From Streptococcus sp. HMSC074B11 (GTDB lineage Bacteria; Bacillota; Bacilli; Lactobacillales; Streptococcaceae): DNA of 37,096 bases. The stretch covers positions 1 to 37,096 of the forward strand of contig NZ_KV794274.1 of the NCBI RefSeq assembly GCF_001808705.1, read 5' to 3'. Positions 8,862 through 19,467 of this stretch are shown in pieces. A program made the position numbers and the translations under genes. Position 1 is the first letter of the stretch; each line of letters begins with the position of its first letter. The notes under the pieces were generated by a model. The model ran no database searches and was not told where the DNA came from. It saw nothing but the letters and a program-made list of their open reading frames with translations.

Positions 8862-9121
8862 GCTAGTATTAAAAGAAAACGGATCAGATAGTTACCGACT
8901 AAATGAACTAAAATGACAGCCACCCAAACTGTAAAATCAAAACCACCAACCCTTAGCGGCAAACGTCTCAAGGGTTGAAGGATCGGTTTGACTAAGCTAG
9001 TTAACAAACGACCTAGTGCTGTATCATAGGCATTGGGTAACCAAGATAATAGAGCAAAAGCTACAAGTATCCATGAATAGATAGTTGCAGCATTCTGTAT
9101 TAAACGAATTAGAAAAATCAT
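8858..9121 (-). CDS. ylmG: YggT-family membrane protein YlmG
   Basis: 87-residue integral membrane protein with two hydrophobic helices (about residues 1-28 and 63-86) around a central RPLRR-containing loop (PILQPLRRLPLRVGG), the hallmark of YggT/YlmG. In Gram-positive dcw clusters it sits between sepF and ylmH, as here. The start ATG shares a base with the sepF stop and its end overlaps ylmH, so the three are translationally coupled. A role in envelope or division is known only loosely. Confidence 0.92.
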   Translation of the reverse strand: MIFLIRLIQNAATIYSWILVAFALLSWLPNAYDTALGRLLTSLVKPILQPLRRLPLRVGGFDFTVWVAVILVHLVGNYLIRFLLILA

Positions 9122-9672
9122 TACTTCACTCGATTTCTCTTCATATCAAAATCAAACTCTTCACCGTGAGAACCATCAGGCAAGCGAATGTCTTCAATAT
9201 TAACCACAACTCCTACTGGTGTCAAAAGATACATAGTATTTGCAACTTTTCTCAATTCACCAGCAAGCACATGGCGAGCTCCATCTAAGTAATCTAGACA
9301 GCGGCGTGCTTGTACTTCAGTCATATATTGGAAGTCAATGAGAATACTTTCGTTGCCTGCCAACAAATCAACGATATCTGTTGCATCTTCGTAGCGACGA
9401 GGATAACGAACATCAATAGTTACTTTTTCTGTGCTACGGTGGCTCTGCATCGCCAACTCTTGCTGACGAGCATGAAGGCGTGTAATATTTTTCTCTTTAG
9501 AATTCACTTGTGAAGATTGTGGTGACTGTTGAGCTCGTGGAAGTTCTTCCTTTGGAGCCGAAACTGAAGTTAAGGTTTGTTCAGACTTTAATTCAGCAAC
9601 GCTTGGTGCCACCTCTTCTCCATCTTCAGTGAAATAATCTATAAACTTATCAAATTTATCTTTTAGTGACAT
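9121..9672 (-). CDS. sepF: Cell-division protein SepF
   Basis: FtsZ-bundling membrane anchor of the divisome. 183 aa: an N-terminal amphipathic segment ([14 protein letters not shown]) for membrane binding, a Ser/Gln-rich linker to about residue 95, and the DUF552 core ([20 protein letters not shown] ... [18 protein letters not shown]) that dimerises and binds the FtsZ tail. It lies 9 bases after ylmE and overlaps ylmG by one base. Confidence 0.95.
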   Translation of the reverse strand: MSLKDKFDKFIDYFTEDGEEVAPSVAELKSEQTLTSVSAPKEELPRAQQSPQSSQVNSKEKNITRLHARQQELAMQSHRSTEKVTIDVRYPRRYEDATDIVDLLAGNESILIDFQYMTEVQARRCLDYLDGARHVLAGELRKVANTMYLLTPVGVVVNIEDIRLPDGSHGEEFDFDMKRNRVK

Positions 9673-9681
9673 GGTTATTTC

Positions 9682-10358
9682 CTATTTAAAAAATGCTGTA
9701 CCGATTCGAACGAAAGTTGAACCACATTGAATCGCTTCTTTGAAGTCTCGACTCATACCCATACTTAGTTCGGTCATCGGCATATTAGGGAGATGTTTTT
9801 CTTGAATGGTTTTTTGCAATTCTTGCGTTTCTTTAAATATGTCTAGTAACTCTTGACTAGTTGCTTCAAATGGAGCCATGGTCATCAGACCTACATACTC
9901 AATCTGGTCTAATTCTGAAAGTTCTGGTAAGAGAGCTAACAATTCTTCTTTCGAAAAACCGTGCTTACTTTCTTCCTTAGAAATATTTACTTGCAAAAAG
10001 CACTTAATCTTGTGGTCCGCTCGTTTTTGAATTTCCTGAGCTAGCTTTAAGGAATCTAAAGCATGAAAATAATCCACATAAGAAATCACTTCCTTGACTT
10101 TACGTCTCTGTAAGGTTCCAATCAAATGCCAAGTAAGATTCTTATCACTCAGAGCATGATACTTGTCAAGAAATTTGTCAACACGGTTCTCACCAATGTG
10201 TTGCACTCCTTGCGAAACCAAAGCTGAGGCTGTTTCAACATCTACATACTTGGTCACCGCAATCACAGAAACCGAATCGTTTTCACGACCGGCTTCCTGA
10301 ACTGCATTCGATATCTGTTGAAAAACAAGGTTCGTATTTTCTTTTAAATTCATCTTCA

Positions 10359-10359
<1 letters not shown>
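9682..10359 (-). CDS. ylmE: YggS/YlmE family PLP-binding protein
   Basis: Pyridoxal-phosphate homeostasis protein of the YggS/PLPBP family with a single-domain alanine-racemase-like TIM barrel (225 aa). The PLP lysine is Lys37 in SVIAVTKYVD. Other family blocks are HIGENRVDKF, WHLIGTLQRRK, the serine-rich LSMGMSRDFKEAI and STFVRIGTAFF phosphate-binding end. The first ATG overlaps the ftsZ stop by one base; a second Met at residue 3 is possible. It is part of the ftsZ operon. Confidence 0.95.
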
Positions 10360-11627
<1,268 letters not shown>

Positions 11628-11632
11628 CTATT

Positions 11633-13006
11633 TTATTCGTCAAACATGCTTCCAATCAAGCTACGGAAACGATCCGTTAATTTACCTTTGCTCTTTTCTT
11701 CTGATTGAAGAGGAGCTACTGGTTCAACAGATTGAGTAGTTTCAGGCTCAGGAGTTGTCACTGTATTAAATACTGGTCGTGGAGAAACAAGTGAAACTGG
11801 TTGTGCTGAACTTCTAAAGTCAATCGGTTGGTGGCGTAAACTTTCGTCACCTCGAATTGCTCGTTGTGCCAAAACATTCACTTCAGTAAGACTACCAGCG
11901 AATTCTGACAAGCTGATGACATGGGCAAAAGCAGGATTGCGAATACCTACTTGATTTGGTACGAATAACTTAACGCGTACTCCAAATACTTCTTGGGCCA
12001 ATTCAACGACACCTGGAAGAAGAGCATTTCCACCTATCAAGACAATACCACCTGGTAAGTCTAATAGGTGACGTCTTTCCAAGTCTTGCTTAATTTGCTC
12101 AAAAATGTGCTTGATTCTTGCTGAAATAATCTCAGCCAAGTATTCTTCAGTTACTTCAACTGGTTCAACTTCACCGATCACTTCAACTTGGAAAGTTTCC
12201 TTGCTAGCTAGTGGTGGATAAGCCTCACCATAGTTCAATTTTAGACCTTCTGCAATTTTCTTAGAAGTTTTGAGAACTTTTGAAATGTCTTTTGTGACAT
12301 AATCGCCACCCTCTTGGTTGACATTTGTATATTGAAGTTCTTGATTGCGAATCGTAGCAACAGTCGTTTGGCCACCACCCATGTCGATAACAGTCGCACC
12401 AAACTCACGTTCACCTTCATTCAAGACAGAGTGAACCATTGCAAGAGGTGAAATAATCACGTTATCGACTTGAACGCCTACACGCTCAACAGTTTTACGA
12501 AGATTGTGGAGAATCGTACGTGGGCCAGTGTACAAGAGACCGCGCATTTCCAAACGCACACCCATCATCCCGCGAGGATCACGAATTCCTTGGAATCCAT
12601 CAACGACAAATTCCTCTGGAATAAAGGTGATAACTTCACGGTCTGGAGTCATACTTTTAGTCAAGGCTGATTTGACCACATTTTCGACATCTTGATCCGT
12701 AATTTCTTTTGTATCTGATGTCACTGGAATCATGCCTTGAGTTGGCTCCACTTGTAGCAAATTAGCTGGCAAACCAACGTTTACAGACTTGATTGAAATT
12801 CCTGCTTTTTCTTCTGCTTGAGAAATTGCAGACTTAATAGCAGTCGCTGCTGCTTCGATGTCAACGATAATCCCATCTTTGACACCTTTACTTTTGGCAT
12901 TGCTTACGCCAATTACATTTACTTCACCATTTACAAGCTCTGCAACCAACACTTTAATAGAGCTAGTCCCGATATCTAAGCCTGTAAAAAAACCATTTCT
13001 AGTCAT
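11633..13006 (-). CDS. ftsA: Cell-division protein FtsA
   Basis: Actin/Hsp70-fold ATPase that tethers FtsZ to the membrane. 457 aa: phosphate-1 loop GLDIGTSSIKVLV (residues 9-21), the 1C subdomain around residues 84-160, phosphate-2 VIDMGGGQTTVA, adenosine motif LIGGNALLPGV, a disordered linker, and a C-terminal amphipathic membrane-targeting helix (LTDRFRSLIGSMF). First gene of the ftsA-ftsZ-ylmE-sepF-ylmG-ylmH-divIVA run; its promoter is at 13086-13091. Confidence 0.97.
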   Translation of the reverse strand: MTRNGFFTGLDIGTSSIKVLVAELVNGEVNVIGVSNAKSKGVKDGIIVDIEAAATAIKSAISQAEEKAGISIKSVNVGLPANLLQVEPTQGMIPVTSDTKEITDQDVENVVKSALTKSMTPDREVITFIPEEFVVDGFQGIRDPRGMMGVRLEMRGLLYTGPRTILHNLRKTVERVGVQVDNVIISPLAMVHSVLNEGEREFGATVIDMGGGQTTVATIRNQELQYTNVNQEGGDYVTKDISKVLKTSKKIAEGLKLNYGEAYPPLASKETFQVEVIGEVEPVEVTEEYLAEIISARIKHIFEQIKQDLERRHLLDLPGGIVLIGGNALLPGVVELAQEVFGVRVKLFVPNQVGIRNPAFAHVISLSEFAGSLTEVNVLAQRAIRGDESLRHQPIDFRSSAQPVSLVSPRPVFNTVTTPEPETTQSVEPVAPLQSEEKSKGKLTDRFRSLIGSMFDE

Positions 13007-13085
13007 TACACTGCGTCCTCTCTATCTTCCCAGTTTCACACTTCTATTTTTAATAGCTACACCAAGGCATAACTACTCACAAAAT

Positions 13086-13094
13086 ATTATAACA
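13086..13094 (-). promoter_or_regulatory. Extended -10 promoter of the ftsA operon
   Basis: Minus-strand TGTTATAAT (TGnTATAAT) about 80 bases before the ftsA ATG, with no good -35 at 17 bases. It is separated from the capsule locus scar by a terminator. Confidence 0.55.
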
Positions 13095-13187
13095 CAAAAA
13101 AAACATTCGTGCTCGAATTTTCTAACATTTAAACAAGCTTTTTCTTGAATTTTTATAATTATTCGACGATTGCATATATGAGTAAAC

Positions 13188-13223
13188 AAAAAAAGAAAGA
13201 GAATCTCTCTGCTCTCTCTTTCT
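13188..13223 (-). terminator. Rho-independent terminator after the rmlD remnant
   Basis: Perfect 9-bp stem AGAAAGAGA/TCTCTTTCT (13215-13223 with 13194-13202) on the minus strand, followed by a TTTTTTTG run. It closes the former capsule transcript before ftsA. Confidence 0.85.
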
Positions 13224-13248
13224 GTATACATTTTGGCCTCCAGTAAGG

Positions 13249-13640
13249 CTATTTTTTAAGGTCTTGTTTGTAAAATTCTTTCAAGGCATCTCGCCAAGTT
13301 GGGATGACAAACCCAGTAGCTTTGGCTTTTGCAAGGCTCATTGTTGAGTTTAGTGGACGTTTAGCTTTGGCAGGAAATTGGCTTGAGTCCACTGGCTTGA
13401 CTTCGACATCTGTATCCTTCAAAATTTCAACTGCAAAGTCATACCAAGTTGTGTCTTCCGTCGCATCATTTGACAAATGATAATAACCAAATTCCTTGCG
13501 ATTTTCAGCTAGGAAAGTCATGAACTCGGCCAAGGTACGCGTCCAGGTTGGTCGACCATGTTGATCATTTACAACTGTCAAGGTTTTATGAGTTTTAGCA
13601 AGATTTTGCATCGTGAAGACGAAGTTTTTGCCGTAATTTT
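13249..13640 (-). pseudogene. rmlD: rmlD remnant: C-terminal part of dTDP-4-dehydrorhamnose reductase
   Basis: RmlD makes dTDP-L-rhamnose (last step). Only the C-terminal ~130 residues remain; the family is about 283 aa. Homology starts abruptly at NYGKNFVFTMQNLAKTHK (about 13640) and runs intact through NDQHGRPTWTRTLAEF and GYYHLSNDA to the normal end KEFYKQDLKK. The NAD-binding N-terminal half and the catalytic YxxxK are gone, so it cannot be active; the Met at 13611 would give a 120-aa product. rmlA, rmlB and rmlC are absent from the window. It is most likely left over from an earlier rhamnose-containing capsule operon at this site. Confidence 0.9.
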
Positions 13641-13948
13641 CAGATTATCTTTTTTCACCACCCAATCAAACTCAAACATGTACACTATGATACTCTTTTA
13701 CATTTGATTTTTTGTTACCAACTAGTTTCAGATATAACTAGATCTACATATCGTATCGTTTCAACTTATTTCTCTATGTTCATAATTAAAGTAGCATACT
13801 TTATTCTTTTCTTCTAAATTGAACTCATCACTTGAAACAACAATTGAATAGTCACCCAACTGCTTTACTTTTTTAATAAATTAATATCCCAATAATGGAG
13901 CAAATCAAAAATTTTAGTAATCGTACTTTAGCATACCATATTTCTCAT
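13636..13948 (-). pseudogene. Decayed glycerol-phosphate cytidylyltransferase (TagD/Gct-like)
   Basis: No open frame survives, but pieces in shifting minus-strand frames recall a TagD/TarD/Gct-type nucleotidyltransferase in order: IFDLLHYWDINLLKK (family FDLLHYGHINLLKRAK, with the GH of HxGH mutated to WD), VKQLGDYSIVVSSDEFNLEE, KNKVCYFNYEHRE, IRYVDLVISETSW, KKSNVKEYH, then DWVVKKDNLK. In-frame stops and at least two indels separate them. The enzyme would make CDP-glycerol, the donor type expected for the WciY-like enzyme just upstream. The decayed gene is joined directly to the rmlD remnant near 13636. Recognised by eye; a profile search would settle it. Confidence 0.7.
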
Positions 13949-13959
13949 TTTTAATTTCT

Positions 13960-15099
13960 TTATAATTGATTTACTATCCACTCTGCACTCTTCATTGCAG
14001 CATTTCCGTCATCAAATTGTCTATTCTTTAACTTATAGTCATTGACACATTTATAATAATCAATTTTTGAAAATCTAGAAATTTGTTCAACTAATTCAAG
14101 ATTTGTATAACATTTAATAAATGGAAGATTATTAAAATCCTGATTTAGAGGTCTTAATTTTGTATACTCTTCATAATCTGGCATATACAAAAATATGACT
14201 CTATTTAACAGCATGAAATCGGTCGGTGCTGATGAATAGTCTGAAATCATAATATCAGCTGCAAACATCAAATCCTGAGGATCCGGATAGTCTGTCACAT
14301 TAATCAATCTTTCATCATCATTTTTAAAAAATGTATTATCAACATTTGGATGAAAACGAATCAACACTCTAACTTTTTTATTATAGAATTTTTGAAACGA
14401 ATTGATTACCTTATCATAATCAAGATTATACGCTTTTGTTGATCCATCATCCCTAAAAGTAGGCATATATAAAACAACTAGTTCATCTAAAGAGATACTA
14501 TATCTATCTCTAACGATTTGGTTTAAGTGGGTTATTTTCTCACTATGAAAGAAATCATCATTTCTTGGTAAACCATATTCCAAAACATCAACATTATCAT
14601 TTAGCCAAAATGATTTTTTAAACTGTTCTGTTTGCAATTGGCAACTAGAAATGATTCCATCAGATATCTTACCATCGTATTTTGCCATTATGAGATAGGA
14701 TTTTGAAAGTGTTGATTCTACGTCCTGCTCAACTAGTTTCACTCCATAAGAACCATGCCAAGTCTGTAAGTAGATTTGCTTTTTTCTTTTCCAAGGACGA
14801 TCAGAATTTCTGATATTATCAACCCAAACTTTAGCTGTACTACACTCCAAAAAAGCTCTCCAACTTCCATATCGTACCTTTCTAATCCCATCAGGTACAG
14901 AAGTACTCATATCCTTTGTTAACCAAACTATATCAAGATTCTTATCCTGCTTTAATAGTTCATCAGCAATATACTTTGGATTGTCCCCATATCCTCGACC
15001 ACCAAAGTTGTCAAATACCAGCTTTCTTTTATTTAGAGGTAACCAACTAAATGGGTAAAACATTAATCTTTTTAAAAATAATTTATAATATCTTTTCAT
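13960..15099 (-). CDS. wciY: CDP-glycerol glycerophosphotransferase family protein (WciY-like)
   Basis: TagB/TagF-type transferase that moves glycerol phosphate (or a related polyol phosphate) from a CDP donor to a glycan. Family blocks: QTWHGSYGVKL (about residue 110), GLPRNDDFF, VLYMPTFRDD, VRVLIRFHPN, and the C-terminal MISDYSSAPTDFMLLNRVIF with the conserved SDYSS. Length about 379 aa. I prefer the ATG at 15099; a TTG at 15105 is in frame. The start overlaps the wzx end. By position (last gene after wzx) and family it corresponds to pneumococcal wciY. A donor-synthesis gene is seen only as a pseudogene downstream, so CDP-glycerol would have to come from elsewhere in the genome. Confidence 0.85.
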   Translation of the reverse strand: MKRYYKLFLKRLMFYPFSWLPLNKRKLVFDNFGGRGYGDNPKYIADELLKQDKNLDIVWLTKDMSTSVPDGIRKVRYGSWRAFLECSTAKVWVDNIRNSDRPWKRKKQIYLQTWHGSYGVKLVEQDVESTLSKSYLIMAKYDGKISDGIISSCQLQTEQFKKSFWLNDNVDVLEYGLPRNDDFFHSEKITHLNQIVRDRYSISLDELVVLYMPTFRDDGSTKAYNLDYDKVINSFQKFYNKKVRVLIRFHPNVDNTFFKNDDERLINVTDYPDPQDLMFAADIMISDYSSAPTDFMLLNRVIFLYMPDYEEYTKLRPLNQDFNNLPFIKCYTNLELVEQISRFSKIDYYKCVNDYKLKNRQFDDGNAAMKSAEWIVNQL

Positions 15100-16546
15100 A
15101 TCCAATCTTTCGTTTGATTTTTTCCCTCAATAACTTAAAATGTAAGTTTCTTGACATTAAAATATAGCAGCAACAAAAAACAACATATACTATTCCACCC
15201 AAAACAATTAGGAAAATAAGACTCATTATATTGTATGGTAAATGAGTTTTGACTACCATAATAACCAGGTACATAACTAGACCGAATAGGTAGAATATCA
15301 AACCGTTTTTCAAATATCTTTTTAAATCTAAATCTCTTCTCACTGACCAAAATTGCATTCCAGACAATACAAATTCTGCCAACACTGTACTTACTGTAGC
15401 TCCCATTGCTCCAAAAGGTTTTATAAAAAAACAGTTTAGCACTAGATTTACAACGGCTCCTGCAATTAGAGATGCCACATAATCTTTATCCTTAGCTCTA
15501 GGAATCAAATACTGAGTTCTAATAATATTTCCTAAAACAGAAAAAACAACAGCTGGAGACATAGCCGCAATTAATCTACCTGATTCAAGAAATTCTTCTC
15601 CCCAAAATATAATAGAAAAAATATCAGAAACCGATATTAGTCCAAACATCAATACACTAGAAATAATCATCACGTATAAAATTGTTACTTCTATGTAGTA
15701 TTTACTCTTTTCTTCTTGTCCTTCTGCTAGTAAATAGGAAGTTCTCGGCAACATCACAGCCCCTAAGGCCGCAATCAAAGCTTTAGGAATTTCAATAATT
15801 CTACCTGCATTGTCATAAAATCCAACCTGCCTTACATCAACCATTAAACCAAGCATATATTTATCCATATTAGTAAAAATACTAATGGCTAGTACAGGAA
15901 TAAAAAGAATTAAAATTGGTTTAATATGAGGTAATAATTCCTTCAATTGAATCTTTTTCCAAGACAATATTCCTTTTAATTTTCCCCATAGTAAAAGTTG
16001 ACCAACTAAAGTCACTGACCCATTTATAAATGTATACTTCCATAAATCTGTACTTTGACGTACACATAAAAAAATTAAAAATAATCCTAAAAGTTTAACT
16101 AATGTGTTCCTAAAAACGATTTGTTTAAAATTTTCTAATCCATAGAAAAACCAAGTAATATCAACAGCATTTGACAACAATAAAAAGAGTTGTAATATTG
16201 CAATAACCTTGTAATGTACTGCCCCAAAATATAGATAAGCAATATAAGCTATAGTGACCAGAATAGACATTATTAACTGGATAGAATAGATACTCCAAAA
16301 TGTTTTTGATAGAGTATCTTCTCCTTCTCGTTTAACAGTCGCAATTGTTCTATTTCCGTAATTTGCAATTCCCAGAAGCATGAACATCATAAAGTAAAGT
16401 GCAACTGACATCGTAAAAGAATGAATACCTAGATTTTCAGCACCTAATACTCGTGATAAATAGGGAGAAGTTATTAAAGGAACAGCAATACCAATCAACT
16501 GATATCCCATATTATAAGCTAAATTTTTACTAATCTTATTACTCAT
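15083..16546 (-). CDS. wzx: Capsule repeat-unit flippase Wzx
   Basis: MATE/MOP-superfamily polysaccharide transporter (PF01943-like), about 487 aa with some 12-14 hydrophobic helices. N-terminal NLAYNMGYQLIGIAVPLITS and SPYLSRVLGAENLG are typical of Wzx. It flips undecaprenyl-PP-linked repeat units across the membrane. The ATG at 16546 is preferred over the TTG at 16555; the gene overlaps wchN upstream and wciY downstream, indicating one operon. Strongly AT-rich, like the neighbouring glycosyltransferase genes. Confidence 0.93.
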   Translation of the reverse strand: MSNKISKNLAYNMGYQLIGIAVPLITSPYLSRVLGAENLGIHSFTMSVALYFMMFMLLGIANYGNRTIATVKREGEDTLSKTFWSIYSIQLIMSILVTIAYIAYLYFGAVHYKVIAILQLFLLLSNAVDITWFFYGLENFKQIVFRNTLVKLLGLFLIFLCVRQSTDLWKYTFINGSVTLVGQLLLWGKLKGILSWKKIQLKELLPHIKPILILFIPVLAISIFTNMDKYMLGLMVDVRQVGFYDNAGRIIEIPKALIAALGAVMLPRTSYLLAEGQEEKSKYYIEVTILYVMIISSVLMFGLISVSDIFSIIFWGEEFLESGRLIAAMSPAVVFSVLGNIIRTQYLIPRAKDKDYVASLIAGAVVNLVLNCFFIKPFGAMGATVSTVLAEFVLSGMQFWSVRRDLDLKRYLKNGLIFYLFGLVMYLVIMVVKTHLPYNIMSLIFLIVLGGIVYVVFCCCYILMSRNLHFKLLREKIKRKIGYEKIL

Positions 16547-17459
16547 TTGTCTCAACTTTCGAAGATATTATAAACTTATAAAAGGTATCCACACCACTAG
16601 AATAATCAAGGTGATGGTTTAATTTATGAAACACTGATATATTTTTTATTTGTTCCCATCGTTTTTCCGAAAATTGATTATTTAACTCAAAGTGAAGTGT
16701 GTGAGGAGAATGATTATTAAAGGTAGGGACAGCTGCCCATTCTGCTGGATAATGTTCCGTAGCAATTGTAAAGAATATGTGAAATAAAAAATAATTACAT
16801 AAACTATTATTTCTCTTCCAATATTCCCAGAGAAGTTTTCTCGTATACAGTAATATAGGATGATCACTATAAGCTGAAATTAACCAACTTGACGCAACAA
16901 TGGCTTGGGAATCCTTCCGTGATAAATCTAACGATTTATATACAAAAAGGGGTAATTCAAGATTTGTAAAATCTCCTCCAGTATTCAACACAGTTGCATC
17001 CACCCATAATCCACCATGGCGGCATAGGAGCTCTATCCGAAGGATATCAGAGTAATGCGCACGAGAAATCCATCCTTTTTTGTATTTCTCAATAATATAG
17101 TCTGGAATCTCCGTATAATCACTTATATTTTCTTCTGTCAATACAATGATTTCTCTTCCTTGAAGTTGAGTCCTCATTGATTGAATACATGTTTTAATTA
17201 ACTCTGGAGCATACTCTTCTCCCTGAAACCAACAAATCCAAACTTTATTTGAAAATTCCATTTGAGATTTAAGCTCATTTTCAGTCAACGAAATATAGCT
17301 AAACTGTTGCTTTAGCTTTCTGTATGCTGTATCTGTGTCTTGTTGAAAAGCTATATTTTGATTATTTATAATATATAGTGGAATGATTCTATGAATTTTA
17401 TTCTTCAATTTACTATAAAAAGAATGATTTTTTATAGAATCTAAAATTTTTTCTATCAT
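16539..17459 (-). CDS. wchN: Capsular polysaccharide synthesis glycosyltransferase (Caps_synth type, WchN-like)
   Basis: 306 aa, resembling the Caps_synth/GT32 group: VWICWFQGEEYAPELI near residue 72, then the nucleotide-sugar/metal-binding segment RAHYSDILRIELLCRHGGLWVDATV (here shown in part; the Asp in WVDATV fits the DxD-like site) around residues 130-160. It transfers a sugar to the growing repeat unit; sugar identity cannot be read. Order (two GT2 genes, this gene, wzx) matches wchL-wchM-wchN-wzx of pneumococcal serotype 14/15 loci as I recall them. 15 bases downstream of the preceding gene. Confidence 0.8.
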   Translation of the reverse strand: MIEKILDSIKNHSFYSKLKNKIHRIIPLYIINNQNIAFQQDTDTAYRKLKQQFSYISLTENELKSQMEFSNKVWICWFQGEEYAPELIKTCIQSMRTQLQGREIIVLTEENISDYTEIPDYIIEKYKKGWISRAHYSDILRIELLCRHGGLWVDATVLNTGGDFTNLELPLFVYKSLDLSRKDSQAIVASSWLISAYSDHPILLYTRKLLWEYWKRNNSLCNYFLFHIFFTIATEHYPAEWAAVPTFNNHSPHTLHFELNNQFSEKRWEQIKNISVFHKLNHHLDYSSGVDTFYKFIISSKVETNE

Positions 17460-17474
17460 TATGTTTCCTATACT

Positions 17475-18431
17475 CTACATTACTTTTGATTTCACATAAG
17501 CTGCTAAACGAATATCTATAAATCCTAAAATATTCTGCACAATTAGTCTCGCATCATTGTTTTGTGTATACTTAGCAAACTTTCTAAACTGTCTCTGTAA
17601 ATACTTTGCAAAAGTAGGATTCAAAACATTTCTGTGATTGGTAGTCGTTGTAACGATCCAATTACAATACTGTTGACACGCTTTTTCGTGCAAAAAGGAA
17701 TGCCCCTTATCTGAATAAAACTCAATACGTGAAGTATGCATCTCATCCTTCATTTTTATTTTCTCTAAAGTCATATTACTTTGGACTATACTTCCTTCTC
17801 GTTGAACATATAAATATAATGGTTCCTCAACAATTGATACCTTTTGGCATTCCCAAAAAAGAGGATAATTTAGAAATTCATCTTCATATAACTTGCCTAT
17901 TTTAAATTGAAACTTTTCAAATAAAGTTGAACGATAAAGCTTATTCCACGCAACCACATAGCGATAGCCATCTGCTGTTAATACTTTTTCTAATATTTGT
18001 TTACCGGACAAGCATTCTTCTCCAGAATCCAATAGCTCATCTTTTATTTTTTCCCCTTTTTCATCAACTAACGAAAAAGAACAAATCGATACCTCGGAAT
18101 CATTATTCTTTATAGAAGAATATAACTTCCAGACATAGTCCTTAGATATGTAATCATCGCTATCAATAAATGCTACATATCGCCCTTCCATTTGCTTAAT
18201 CCCAAAATTCCGAGCATCTGATAAACCTCCATTTGCTTTATGAAATACTCTTATTCTAGGATCAACTTTACTAAATGAATCACAAATTTGCCCACTACTA
18301 TCTGTACTTCCGTCATCAACCAATAAAATCTCGATATTTTTATAAGTCTGATTTAAAATACTTTCAATTGATTTTTTTAAATAATTTTCCACGTTATAGA
18401 CTGGAACAACAATGCTTACCAAATCTTCCAT
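17475..18431 (-). CDS. wchM: GT2-family capsular glycosyltransferase (WchM position)
   Basis: 318 aa with an N-terminal GT-A domain: VSIVVPVYNVENYLKKS, LLVDDGSTDSSG, GGLSDARNFG and the catalytic DxD-type FIDSDDY near residue 96. The C-terminal ~100 residues are family-variable. It adds one sugar to the lipid-linked repeat unit at the cytoplasmic membrane face. By gene order it corresponds to wchM (Cps14J, a beta-1,4-galactosyltransferase in serotype 14); the symbol rests on position, not on a specificity motif. Confidence 0.75.
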   Translation of the reverse strand: MEDLVSIVVPVYNVENYLKKSIESILNQTYKNIEILLVDDGSTDSSGQICDSFSKVDPRIRVFHKANGGLSDARNFGIKQMEGRYVAFIDSDDYISKDYVWKLYSSIKNNDSEVSICSFSLVDEKGEKIKDELLDSGEECLSGKQILEKVLTADGYRYVVAWNKLYRSTLFEKFQFKIGKLYEDEFLNYPLFWECQKVSIVEEPLYLYVQREGSIVQSNMTLEKIKMKDEMHTSRIEFYSDKGHSFLHEKACQQYCNWIVTTTTNHRNVLNPTFAKYLQRQFRKFAKYTQNNDARLIVQNILGFIDIRLAAYVKSKVM

Positions 18432-18438
18432 AACTTAT

Positions 18439-19467
18439 TTATCCTTCATTTTTAAATTTTCTTCTCTTCCACCACTCTTTAAATAAGTAAAAAGAATAGA
18501 TCAACACTGGAATTTTTAATTTTAGCAAATAAAAAACAATCATCTCATTTATATTTTTAGGCATCTTTTCTTTGCTTACTTTTTCATCTAAAAATAATCT
18601 ATACCTTTTTAATTGTTGAGTAATTTGGTCTAGTTTTTCTTTTGGTGAATACGGAGAATCAAATTTAAATAAATTATTTACATACAAGCTAGCAAGGTAA
18701 AATCTAAAATCCATATGTTGCTTATAGTAGTTCTCCTCAATTTTAGGATAAACTTCCAACAGTTGATTCCATATCTGGTTCTGAATTATCAGGGAATTTT
18801 CAATGTTCTGCACATAGCGCTTAGATAACGACTGCGGATTTACATTTTGAATATTATAATACACCCCATCAACAACTCCAATACTTTTAGAAACCATTAA
18901 GTATTGATACACAAATGACATATCTTCACCGAGTGACATCTCAGTCGAAAAAGTAATATTATTTTCTTCAATTACTTTACGAAGAAACAGTTTAGCACAA
19001 ACACTTCTCGGAAAGATATCAACAAAATGAGCACCTATTTCTTCTCTTGTACGTGCAATAAATGAAGTTGACTTGTTCTCGTTTCCACCGTATTGAGTTG
19101 TAGCAGGTTCTTTATGCCAACAAGATAAGAGATCAATTTTATTATTTTTTGCAAATTGACACATTTTATTAAGCATACCTTCATCTAAAACATCATCTGA
19201 ATCTAGAAAAAAAACATACTCTCCACTAGCATGAGATAACCCCTTATTTCTAGCAGCAGATACCCCTTTATTAAGCTGATGAAAAATCTTAACCTTTGAA
19301 TTACTATCGTACTGGTTCAAAATTTCTGCTGTAGAATCGTTAGACCCATCATTCACTAAAATCACTTCAAGAGATTCTAAATTTTGCTTTAGGGCACTAT
19401 CAACACAATTTTTAATAGTTTTTTCGGCATTGTATACTGGTATCACCACTGATATTTCAATTTTCAT
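18439..19467 (-). CDS. wchL: GT2-family capsular glycosyltransferase (WchL position)
   Basis: 342 aa; GT-A fold with ISVVIPVYNAEKTIKN, ILVNDGSNDSTAE, KGVSAARNKG and FFLDSDDVLD near residue 92. Its start overlaps the wzy end by 11 bases and it lies 7 bases before the next GT2 gene. By order it corresponds to wchL (Cps14I, beta-1,3-GlcNAc transferase in serotype 14). The two adjacent GT2 proteins share family motifs only and are not recent duplicates. Confidence 0.75.
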   Translation of the reverse strand: MKIEISVVIPVYNAEKTIKNCVDSALKQNLESLEVILVNDGSNDSTAEILNQYDSNSKVKIFHQLNKGVSAARNKGLSHASGEYVFFLDSDDVLDEGMLNKMCQFAKNNKIDLLSCWHKEPATTQYGGNENKSTSFIARTREEIGAHFVDIFPRSVCAKLFLRKVIEENNITFSTEMSLGEDMSFVYQYLMVSKSIGVVDGVYYNIQNVNPQSLSKRYVQNIENSLIIQNQIWNQLLEVYPKIEENYYKQHMDFRFYLASLYVNNLFKFDSPYSPKEKLDQITQQLKRYRLFLDEKVSKEKMPKNINEMIVFYLLKLKIPVLIYSFYLFKEWWKRRKFKNEG

